Below, piece by piece: positions 51,481 to 59,870 of a DNA stretch of 64,000 nt. The translations under genes were made by a program, and so were the position numbers. The DNA lies in contig JAEOSL010000007.1 of NCBI GenBank assembly GCA_016840385.1, positions 7,674 to 71,673 on the forward strand, in the 5' to 3' direction. Positions within the stretch are counted from its first letter, which is position 1; each line of letters opens with the position of its first letter. Under the pieces are notes generated by a model. It saw nothing but the letters and a program-made list of their open reading frames with translations. It was not told the DNA's origin and did no database searches. Source of the DNA: Candidatus Thorarchaeota archaeon (GTDB lineage: Archaea; Asgardarchaeota; Thorarchaeia; Thorarchaeales; Thorarchaeaceae).

Positions 51481-52957
51481 CCTTATTGGAGAGTAAGGAC
51501 TTCCCTTTGGAAGAAGGCTTCTTCTTTCGGGCTTTCAGTCGCGCACGTCGAGCTTTATCTAAAGCCCTAGTCCACATACCTAGTCCTCTCACAGAGTGCA
51601 GTGACTTTGTGAGCGTTAACATGCGTGCAGCAATATTGATACTACCATTCCTGTCAGCATTGAGACTGAGTCCACATGAAGGACAATGGAAGTAGTTTTG
51701 CTTAGGTCTCTTACCTTTTGCACCACACTTCCAGCACATGATGGAGGTCCATCCCTCAGGAACAGCTCTGAATCGAGCATCCTTCCCATCAATATTCCAA
51801 TCCTGCTGGGCAAGTCCGTGCTTCAAACTATTAGTTATTCGAGCAAAGGCCCAGGAATGTATCATTCCTCTGAATCTCCGCCCTTGGTAGTTCCCGCGCT
51901 TCGCACGCATTCGTATATTTTTCAGGCGACCAATGGCAACATAGAGTGTGTATTTCTTGGATAGTTCTGAGATATAATCGAGCAGCTGACGCACGAGAAC
52001 ACGGTCGTACTCACGAGCAATATTCTCTCGCTTGGAACGTAATTGACGGAGTTTCTCTGCAACTCTATCATATGACAGTCTATTGTTTCTCCGGGTGTAC
52101 ATCTCTCTCTGCAAGTCTGCAACAAGTCTATCATACTTCTTGATGACATTGACTTTCTCCTTCTGGACAAAATATCGAGTTTCTCTTGTCTTTTCAGGAG
52201 TGAGAAGGGTAGCACAGGCTGCCTTCTCGATACCAAGATCAATCCCAATGATGGCAACGGGAATCTTTTCCTCTGGAGATTCAAGAGTTGGAATTCTAAC
52301 AGCAATGGTCACCCACCATTTCCTCTTCCTGTCAGTGAAGAGCTGCACCGCTTTCACTTCACCTCGTCTGATCTGATTCAGATGATATGGGGATATCTTG
52401 AGAGGAATACTCAATCGATCATGGCGCGTTCTCCCATTTCTTACTGAGTCAAGAGCATCTCTGATATCTAACCACCATCGAGAAACAGAGGTCTTCTTCT
52501 CGAACAGTTTGAATCTCTGAGAGAATACCCATCGGGGTATCCTTCGACTATTGCTGATTACAGTAGGACGTGAAGCGTTCCACCCTTTCTTATCTCTCAA
52601 CGCCAAGTAACTCTCATAGAGAGCCACAGCTGTCTGTCTACATTCCTGAAGCTCATTCTGGGACAGTCTTGGGAACTGCGTTTTGAAATCATGAGGGACA
52701 TTCATTCTCTGACTGGAACCAGATTTGACCTTAATCGCAGTAAGGGTAAGTTTTTCCAGTTCACCATCAAGAATTTTATTTTTATTCTGACCAGTCAACA
52801 AATCGCTTTCGTATTGTTCAATTATTCCAAGAAATGCACGAATCACTCTAGTGTCTCGTCCAACAGTCTGTCTAAGCCGTTGCTTAGCCCTCTTGGTCAT
52901 TGACTCCCAATTGATAGGAACCTTGACCGAGATTGTGACACCCTTGGACCGAGCCAT
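51278..52957 (-). CDS. tnpB: TnpB-like RNA-guided nuclease with shifted RuvC-II site
   Basis: A 559-aa TnpB with RuvC-I D240 (IIGIDLGIE), the zinc finger C408/C411...C425/C428 and RuvC-III D435 (NADRNGS). The RuvC-II glutamate (usually V-I-E-D-L) is replaced: G343-R344 in YVAIGRLKNIR. A glutamate, E401, stands just before the zinc finger (VPEGWTSIMC), where some archaeal TnpB proteins and the eukaryotic Fanzor proteins carry a moved catalytic Glu. The last 120 residues are low-complexity and overlap the guide-RNA region. ATG with GGTGA six bases upstream and a TATA-like TTTATATA before it. Confidence 0.85.
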   Translation of the reverse strand: MARSKGVTISVKVPINWESMTKRAKQRLRQTVGRDTRVIRAFLGIIEQYESDLLTGQNKNKILDGELEKLTLTAIKVKSGSSQRMNVPHDFKTQFPRLSQNELQECRQTAVALYESYLALRDKKGWNASRPTVISNSRRIPRWVFSQRFKLFEKKTSVSRWWLDIRDALDSVRNGRTRHDRLSIPLKISPYHLNQIRRGEVKAVQLFTDRKRKWWVTIAVRIPTLESPEEKIPVAIIGIDLGIEKAACATLLTPEKTRETRYFVQKEKVNVIKKYDRLVADLQREMYTRRNNRLSYDRVAEKLRQLRSKRENIAREYDRVLVRQLLDYISELSKKYTLYVAIGRLKNIRMRAKRGNYQGRRFRGMIHSWAFARITNSLKHGLAQQDWNIDGKDARFRAVPEGWTSIMCWKCGAKGKRPKQNYFHCPSCGLSLNADRNGSINIAARMLTLTKSLHSVRGLGMWTRALDKARRARLKARKKKPSSKGKSLLSNKELTSSSGESAAVHFVQSDLTSFSDGTGMSDNDPAVVRTVETLSVAGSDAPASVQEKEARSSGGIPSQ

Positions 52958-53171
52958 TATAATTCACCTTTCGTATATAAATTTCTGACCCATCTCTTAT
53001 GGTCAGTCGAGTTCACTCGCATCCTTGTTCCCAAGAACGGTTATGTACTCGTACTATTACTCGTTAAATTTGTATATAAATTTATGAAGACTGCAAAAGT
53101 AAAACAACTCAATATCACAGTTGTATTAAATATTTTGAACTAAATCAATAATTACACATAGTCGAATTGCC

Positions 53172-53190
53172 CGAAGAATTTATTATATTA
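53172..53190 (+). promoter_or_regulatory. archaeal promoter of the giant gene, leaderless
   Basis: A BRE-like CGAAGAA (53172-53178) is followed by a TATA-like TTTATTATATTA. The box centre lies about 25 bases upstream of the GTG at 53208, so the transcript probably starts at or next to the start codon, without a leader or ribosome site. Confidence 0.55.
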
Positions 53191-53207
53191 TTTAATAATA
53201 ACACATT

Positions 53208-56200
53208 GTGACGAATATCCTGTACCCAAGAAATCCTGCTAGAATTCTTACTACAGCCTTCAAGATGGCAATGTCTATCACTCTTGCCTTAGCAAGAGAT
53301 AGGGCTACAGGCAAGGCAAGACCATTATACTTTGGACAGGGGAACAGGATTAAAGGAATGGCAAAGGTCTGGGATAAAGCAAAACAGGAATACCAACAGA
53401 CAGTAGAAGAAGGTCGCCCCGATGCTTCAAAATTACTCACAGCGGAAAACAATGTCCGGAGGAACTTCTCACGGATTCTACTAAAGACCTCTGTAAAATA
53501 TGGAAACACAGAAACAAAACGAGTGAAACGGGAAGAAGGAAACAAGAAGTATCTCAATAACCTCTGGGACTATTCTGGAAGTAGACTACGTGATGTCACG
53601 AAGGCTCGACATATCTTTCCCAAAGCTATCGATATTGAATTGGAAGATGGCTCGTCCTATTACGGGTATCATGGATCCAAAAAGACTCCTTCATACCCTG
53701 TCAGGCACAATCACATTCCAGAACTTGATTTCGCAGATATGATAAGGAGCCCATTGATGGAACTTGCACGACAGTGTCTGAAGTATGGGGTTCCACTGAA
53801 AGATGCCAAGAAGTACATTGATGCACTCCTCTATAGACTCACCCCCTTCTTGGACTACGTGTATACAGAGAGAAGGTCCGGTCGACCAAACTATGTCCGA
53901 GATGGTCTCAAGGAACTCCGAGTCGTTGTAGACCAGATAAAGAGCGAGTACGGCACAAGGAATGGTCAACGTCAGTCAATTACATCAGAGGTCATGGAAT
54001 CTGTTACGTATGAGACTCCTTCAGAGGTTGACTTAAACCCTGAGGAAGTTGCTGAGGTCTCAGAAGAGAGACAGGAAGAGGAAACAGATGGTCATATCCT
54101 ACAAGAGGCTATCACAGAAGCTAAGAAGGACGGGGCAGTTCTGGATGAGCCTTTACAGAATCTAGATGACCTGCTAAAAAATGGCACTCTAGACATCGAG
54201 GACTCACTAGCACTCTTGAAAGAGTATCAAGAGCAAAGCAGAAAATTAGGTGTTAAAGTTCATAGATTTGTGAGCAAGAATTTTCAGAGTCCCTTCAGCT
54301 TCAATGGAGTTGTCTACCATGGGACAGAGATGGTATATGACAATAGCGGACTCATCCTGCTCTTAGAGGTTCCTGTAGATGGTGGAAGAGGACGTGTCGA
54401 TTTCGTTCTTGCTCGTGCAAAGCAACTGACACGAGTTGATGGAGCACCTTCAGTCGTAGTCTGTGAACCCTTCATGATCATTGACCTGAAGACAAAGAAT
54501 GCCTTTGATTTTGATATCTACGGAATCGAATCACGCACTTCAGACATGGAGAATGTATTTCGCGAATTTGTCTTGGAACATAGGAAAATGACTCCTGAGG
54601 AATGGACTAATGTCCTTTCAAACACTCCAGATGATTATGAAAAAGAACAACTTGATGCATATGAGAAGGCGGCTCTCACTGACTACAAGAGCGTGATGTG
54701 GAAAGATGCTGATCCTCAGAAGAGTCTTGCTAAAGCTGTGTTGGTTGTTGACTCTCACCAGAGCTGGAAGGACATCAGTGAAGCGATACTTCCTCTGGTC
54801 TTGAAGGCATACAACAAATGTGTTGATGGAACAATATCAGAGGGAGATTTTCTAGTCCCATCTGATGGGAATAAATCTCTCAGAATTGCTATGAAACTTC
54901 TCTCAGTCACCAGACCTACGACTGAAACTGAAGAATTGGATATTCCTGTTCCTCTGAAACCCTTCAAGAAACGGGTTGAGGATGAGAAAGAGTTTGTACT
55001 CTATCTCACTGTTCCAGGTCGAGGACCTCCCTCTCAGTCTGCGGCAGCTATTGCAGAACGATGGCACGGTCTAGAATATGTACATGGTCTTGCACGAAGA
55101 CGCCATCGTGATGTGTTCTGGTTTGATCTGGTTGGTGAATACACAGACCCCGTTCTGAGAAAGAAGCAGTTCCGAAATAAGTTTCAAACGGACTCAATCA
55201 AACGATTCTTCAGAGATAGGGTTCAGATGAAGGACCTCTCTGACCTAGTGCACGAATATATCTATGAAGGAGCTCCCATCAGTTCTCTTAGAACATGGAT
55301 ACAGAATCTACTCAGAGATTGTCAGAATCCTATCATTGTGGTCTCAGGGTGGGAGGCACTCCGACGAAGTACACCAGATTCACATCAAATGTATCTTGAT
55401 GAGATTGTGACAACCATCATCCAGACAATCCCCGTCAAGAGCACTACGGTGTGGTTTGCACGTCCTGTACCTATTGCACAGAGCAGTATTACCTATTCGA
55501 CAAGATGTGTTGCTCCGTTCTATCAAGGTTCACTATGGCAGAACATTGTGGACACTATAATCTGGAATGTCGCTATGCCACCTGACCGGTCCGGGGCAAG
55601 AATATCTACCAATTACCATGAACGTGGTATTCTCATCGAGCACCCTAAGAAACCACTTGAATGGAAGATTGTTGAGATCGAGCCACTGCGAGGTTGGGGA
55701 CAGGACTTTCAATCAGGTGGGCGAAAGATACCTGAAGCCTATTACAGAGGTAGTGGAGTAGTTGTTCAACAGAGCAGTTGGTACATAGAGAAACAAATGA
55801 AACGAACATTGGAGATTATCCCCCATCTATTGCCCCATCACGAATACAATCCAGTACCGCACTCGAACTTTGATCTAGATATTGAGAAAGTATCAATAGA
55901 GTACAATGAGTCAAAAGATTCCAGACCAAGACTAACGTTCATGCCTACTCAGGTCCGTACCGAGAAGGAGGCGGAAGATGGGCGGGTCAAGCTTCTGTTT
56001 CCGATAGCTGACATCAATCGAAGAAGAGAATGCAGGCAGATGAAGCTTGATGTTCTACCGCAACAAAGGACCACACGCCCGCCCTCAGAGTATTATCTTT
56101 CAGCAAAGGAGATAGACTACCACAAGCTCGTACTCACTGAGATTCGGCACCTGAGGGACACAATCAAGTTCTTGGAGCGAGATGATGAAAGCCACTTGAA

Positions 56201-58538
56201 GGAAATTCTTGAACAGATATCAGAGGTGCTTGAAAATACCGATGAATCAATCTATGCAGAGGATACGAAATCCCTTATGAACCGCCTCCGACTCATTCGT
56301 CAGATGTTGGAAACCAACGCATTGAGCAAAGAGGTGTGGGAGCGACTGCTATCTTTTCGCTCTACCATTCCAAGATACCTTACGAGGGGCAAGAGAGACC
56401 ATGTGACTGCTATTCAGAACAGGCACCCTGATGTTCTCTTGATTACAGGAAATCATCTCTTCTTTTTGATTCTTGCAGCTCTAGGTCCCAACCCTGAGAT
56501 ATCATATACGGGGTCGTTGACGGCATTATGGGATTATGTGCTTTCATGGCAACTCATTGGTCTAGGACTGAAACCAGAATATCCCAAGAGTCACATCACC
56601 GGGAGATCAGTACTTGATAGACACAGGCTCTTGAAACGATTGCATCATCGGATAGTAGAACGAAACAAGTCCATTGCTCTTCAGACATCTTTGACCAATG
56701 TCAGGTTTGGACGATTGATTGCCCTGTCCTCTTCAGGAGCTGCTGACTCCACTCTTCTCTGGTTGTTATTCCAACGGACACCAGGAACTAATGACATGAA
56801 TGCAGCACTCCTCAACCCAAGGGGTATCGACCCCGCCCTCTCAATCATTGATACTCTCCACAAGATGGTTGCGGAGGGAACCTATTGGAGTGAGAGTGAC
56901 CTGAACCTTCTGAGTTGGTACGCCAGGCTACAGGGAGATGAAACTCAATTACGAATAATGGTTGCGGACCAGCACGGAGAGCAGGTCCTCTGGATAGATG
57001 ACAAGAAGCGGAGAAGATGGATTCCCATTGGGAATATCTACTATACAACTAGACGATTTGAGGATGTGACTCTGGTGCGCACTATAACCCTCTCTGCAGA
57101 TTCGCATCTTCAGTCCATCGAGTATGATGATGTTCGGCGTCCTATTCATAAGATAGAAGATATGGTCACTAGAGCGACGTTCATTCTGCACAAGGGGTTA
57201 GAGGGAAGCATATCTGCCATTTGCAAGGTAGTGCTTGATACTAAAAGTGAGATGTACAGAGCCATTTTTACGGACAAGAAATCTGAAGAGATGATTGGGG
57301 AGCTTCTGATCAACAGAACAGCTGACCTGTTGGAAATCCTCAGACGCCCCGATAACGAGTGTGAGCCGGTTATGGTCAATGGGCACAGATTGATCTGGAG
57401 CAGGTTCAAAGACATCTCGTATGATGATGATGTTGCATTGCTTGGACCTTGGGTCAATAGGCAAAATCCCTTTCCAAAGATGAATCTGAAGGTACCCCCT
57501 ACAGCAAGGGACTTGCTACATGCTACCAAGGAGTTTGATATTACCATAGAGCTATATCACGATCCATGGACCTGCCCATTGAAGCACATCTCACTAGAGG
57601 ATATAAAGAAGAGTCATCATTTAGCTCGGACCATTGAGCATCGTTACCTCTTTGAATCTAGAAGTTCAGTTGGAGAACCTATCCATGTCAGCAATGAGCC
57701 TGGATTGCACCATGGGTCATGTTGGAGGGTCCATGTTGATACTCCACACACTCTCACACCTGAACTGAAAGAGCTCATGGATATCAGATTCACTGATGCC
57801 CAGGCACGTTCTCTCTTGGGTTCTCAAGAACTGGTCTATTGGTCAAAGGCACGGGAAGAATGGGTGACCCACACCTTCGATCTAATGGTCAGAAAGGACT
57901 GTAATGAAGAAGTGAGAGAGTCCTGGCATCTCCGCATGATGCTAGCGGAGTTAGGACATAAGTATGACCCAAGGCTTCCTGGAGTGTATCTACAAAGCCC
58001 TGACCGGTGGATACCCTACATCATTATCGAGCCAGAATGCGTGATAATAGGAATAAGGGAGAAGAATACCGGACAGACACAGGAGAGAAAGGTTGCTGAA
58101 CAAAATGTTGCCTTGCGAGATGAGTCTAAAGTACAGGATCTTCTCGAACGTGAGATGAAGGATTTCTTGAAGAAAGCTGGAATTACTGTGGACAGGGGAT
58201 TATCATCAGAGATAAAGGGAGAGATAGCGGCTTCGTTTGAGGTGTATGGAGTAAGCGAAGACAAGACAGAGGTCGAGTTTGATGGAGTGACCGTCGAGCC
58301 GGACTCAACAGGTGGGCAAATCCTCTATGTGGTTTTGACCTCAGAGTTTGAGAATCATAAGATTCCGGTCACTGGGCACCTACATAATATCAGACAGTTT
58401 GGACGTGTTAACAGGGAGGGTTTTGTGAGCAAAGTCAGGGACCTCCTTGATGAGTTCAATCTCAGTGATGAGGAAAAGGAGAAGGCTGTGAAGGAGTGTA
58501 TTAGAGTGATGAGAGGCGAGAAACTTATCACAAGATGA
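53208..58538 (+). CDS. giant protein with RecB-like nuclease core, candidate defence gene
   Basis: 1776 aa, unrecognised as a whole. A RecB-type PD-(D/E)XK core is readable: D398 (GRVDFVLA), D426-L-K428 (FMIIDLKTK) and Q481-L-D-A-Y485, the QxxxY motif of that family. Residues about 595-760 show strand-loop-strand order (FVLYLTVPGRGPPSQSA, DVFWFDLVGEY, NPIIVVSGWEAL, TTVWFARPVP) like a P-loop ATPase core without the Walker lysine; this is inference. The N-terminal 260 residues and the last 1000 show no known domain. No signal peptide or membrane helices. It stands alone between tnpB and a wHTH gene. The GTG start is set by the promoter. Defence is a guess from context. Confidence 0.75.
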   Translation: MTNILYPRNPARILTTAFKMAMSITLALARDRATGKARPLYFGQGNRIKGMAKVWDKAKQEYQQTVEEGRPDASKLLTAENNVRRNFSRILLKTSVKYGNTETKRVKREEGNKKYLNNLWDYSGSRLRDVTKARHIFPKAIDIELEDGSSYYGYHGSKKTPSYPVRHNHIPELDFADMIRSPLMELARQCLKYGVPLKDAKKYIDALLYRLTPFLDYVYTERRSGRPNYVRDGLKELRVVVDQIKSEYGTRNGQRQSITSEVMESVTYETPSEVDLNPEEVAEVSEERQEEETDGHILQEAITEAKKDGAVLDEPLQNLDDLLKNGTLDIEDSLALLKEYQEQSRKLGVKVHRFVSKNFQSPFSFNGVVYHGTEMVYDNSGLILLLEVPVDGGRGRVDFVLARAKQLTRVDGAPSVVVCEPFMIIDLKTKNAFDFDIYGIESRTSDMENVFREFVLEHRKMTPEEWTNVLSNTPDDYEKEQLDAYEKAALTDYKSVMWKDADPQKSLAKAVLVVDSHQSWKDISEAILPLVLKAYNKCVDGTISEGDFLVPSDGNKSLRIAMKLLSVTRPTTETEELDIPVPLKPFKKRVEDEKEFVLYLTVPGRGPPSQSAAAIAERWHGLEYVHGLARRRHRDVFWFDLVGEYTDPVLRKKQFRNKFQTDSIKRFFRDRVQMKDLSDLVHEYIYEGAPISSLRTWIQNLLRDCQNPIIVVSGWEALRRSTPDSHQMYLDEIVTTIIQTIPVKSTTVWFARPVPIAQSSITYSTRCVAPFYQGSLWQNIVDTIIWNVAMPPDRSGARISTNYHERGILIEHPKKPLEWKIVEIEPLRGWGQDFQSGGRKIPEAYYRGSGVVVQQSSWYIEKQMKRTLEIIPHLLPHHEYNPVPHSNFDLDIEKVSIEYNESKDSRPRLTFMPTQVRTEKEAEDGRVKLLFPIADINRRRECRQMKLDVLPQQRTTRPPSEYYLSAKEIDYHKLVLTEIRHLRDTIKFLERDDESHLKEILEQISEVLENTDESIYAEDTKSLMNRLRLIRQMLETNALSKEVWERLLSFRSTIPRYLTRGKRDHVTAIQNRHPDVLLITGNHLFFLILAALGPNPEISYTGSLTALWDYVLSWQLIGLGLKPEYPKSHITGRSVLDRHRLLKRLHHRIVERNKSIALQTSLTNVRFGRLIALSSSGAADSTLLWLLFQRTPGTNDMNAALLNPRGIDPALSIIDTLHKMVAEGTYWSESDLNLLSWYARLQGDETQLRIMVADQHGEQVLWIDDKKRRRWIPIGNIYYTTRRFEDVTLVRTITLSADSHLQSIEYDDVRRPIHKIEDMVTRATFILHKGLEGSISAICKVVLDTKSEMYRAIFTDKKSEEMIGELLINRTADLLEILRRPDNECEPVMVNGHRLIWSRFKDISYDDDVALLGPWVNRQNPFPKMNLKVPPTARDLLHATKEFDITIELYHDPWTCPLKHISLEDIKKSHHLARTIEHRYLFESRSSVGEPIHVSNEPGLHHGSCWRVHVDTPHTLTPELKELMDIRFTDAQARSLLGSQELVYWSKAREEWVTHTFDLMVRKDCNEEVRESWHLRMMLAELGHKYDPRLPGVYLQSPDRWIPYIIIEPECVIIGIREKNTGQTQERKVAEQNVALRDESKVQDLLEREMKDFLKKAGITVDRGLSSEIKGEIAASFEVYGVSEDKTEVEFDGVTVEPDSTGGQILYVVLTSEFENHKIPVTGHLHNIRQFGRVNREGFVSKVRDLLDEFNLSDEEKEKAVKECIRVMRGEKLITR

Positions 58539-58668
58539 ACAAATTTTCTATACTATATAGGAACACACAGTAGTAGCACGACCAATGGATACCTTGATGA
58601 TCTTTGTATTACTAGACCAGCCCATGCTTGAAAAATCTGCTATTGCTACTTCTTAAAACATTGCCTCT

Positions 58669-58962
58669 TTAGATGTCGATTCCAAAGGCTTCAGAGAAGC
58701 GTTCAATTCTGATAAATTCTCTAAGAAACTCTCGCCCCTTTTCAGTAAGAAAATATACCCTGTTAGTACTTTCAGGGTCTTCTTCAACAATGAGTTTTTT
58801 CTCCAGCAACTCATCGAGATACTGTTTCAATCTATCATGGGATAGATTTGCAGCATAGAGTATTTTGGTTGGTCCCGCGCCTTCCTCTGCCTCACTCTGA
58901 ATAGCACGCATCATATCAGCTAAGATGCGCATCTTTGAGCGATAAGCGCGTTTTCTACTCAT
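58669..58962 (-). CDS. winged-helix DNA-binding protein
   Basis: A 97-aa archaeal winged-helix protein (HTH_45/PadR-like: KMRILADMMRAIQSEAEEGAGPTKILYAANLSHDRLKQYLDELLEKKLIVEE, then the wing RVYFLTEKGREFLREF). Its start codon overlaps the stop of the membrane-protein gene by one base (TAATG), so the two are coupled and the regulator may sense or serve the membrane protein. Confidence 0.75.
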   Translation of the reverse strand: MSRKRAYRSKMRILADMMRAIQSEAEEGAGPTKILYAANLSHDRLKQYLDELLEKKLIVEEDPESTNRVYFLTEKGREFLREFIRIERFSEAFGIDI

Positions 58963-59588
58963 TAGTCTCGGCCTGCCTTGATTAGCATGACCATAAGTGA
59001 CAAGAATGCCAGTAACTGCGCTCCTTGACTCAAAAGATAGAGTCCTGGATTTGCAATTACACCCGCCATCCAGATATGGCTCAATAGGAGCAAGAAGAAT
59101 CCAATGAGAACATAGAGCGCAAACTTACTTCGTGTTGACATGTAGTTCAGAATTGCCTGTAGAACTACAATAACGAGTACAAGAATTGCGACAATCTCCA
59201 GATTGGGATCAACGAGGAATGTTGCTAGCAACATCATACCAATCCCATTCGCGTTCTGTGATTCTTGCTCAACATGAGTATGTGTAGGTCTAGTTGAAAT
59301 GACAAATAGAATGTATGCCATAATCCTAGATGCACCATATGCAATTGTGACGATTGAAAAAATCAGACCAGTTCCTTCTTCTCCAAGTTGGAGGAAGTAC
59401 CATGTACCAATCACTCTACCGAACATTCCTACTGAAAGTACAAGAAATCCTGTAGAGAGATCCGACAATTTCTTCTGACCTGTAAGTCGGTACGCCTTTG
59501 TTGCATAGTAAGTCACCATCAAGGCGATTATTCCACTAATCACCTCGAAGAGTAAGTCCAATCTGAGTATAGCGAAGTCTGGTTGCAT
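58962..59588 (-). CDS. multi-pass membrane protein upstream of wHTH
   Basis: A 208-aa membrane protein with about six to seven transmembrane helices and short loops. No transporter motif is visible. Coupled to the downstream wHTH gene. The pair resembles archaeal sensor-regulator couples, but this is inference. Confidence 0.65.
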   Translation of the reverse strand: MQPDFAILRLDLLFEVISGIIALMVTYYATKAYRLTGQKKLSDLSTGFLVLSVGMFGRVIGTWYFLQLGEEGTGLIFSIVTIAYGASRIMAYILFVISTRPTHTHVEQESQNANGIGMMLLATFLVDPNLEIVAILVLVIVVLQAILNYMSTRSKFALYVLIGFFLLLLSHIWMAGVIANPGLYLLSQGAQLLAFLSLMVMLIKAGRD

Positions 59589-59840
59589 CGGTGACGCCTA
59601 CCCTATTCTTGTCGACATAGGTCTTATTGATAATGGATGATTCGTCTAGCTTTTTGGCTGATTCGGTGATATAATATGAAAAATCACTGTTCTTCGCGGA
59701 TATTTCTTCTAGATGAATCATCTAGTGTAATCGTTCATTCTGCCTATATATTCAAGAATCGTAGAATTATTTGTACTAAGATGGAAGTTACCGACACAAC
59801 TGCAAGATGAGTGAGCAGGTTTGACCTGTTTGCTTTGAAA

Positions 59841-59858
59841 GGCGGGGACAGCCCCGCC
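59841..59858 (-). terminator. GC-rich hairpin terminator
   Basis: A perfect GGCGGGG/CCCCGCC stem with a four-base loop stands 13 bases beyond the stop codon of the aminopeptidase gene on the minus strand, in AT-rich surroundings, followed by TTTC on the transcript. Confidence 0.6.
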
Positions 59859-59870
59859 CTTCCATCGCCT

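Noticed and set aside
51278..52957. Simple call of a catalytically dead TnpB
   Set aside because: E401 sits at a known alternative position, so loss of activity cannot be claimed from the missing canonical Glu alone.
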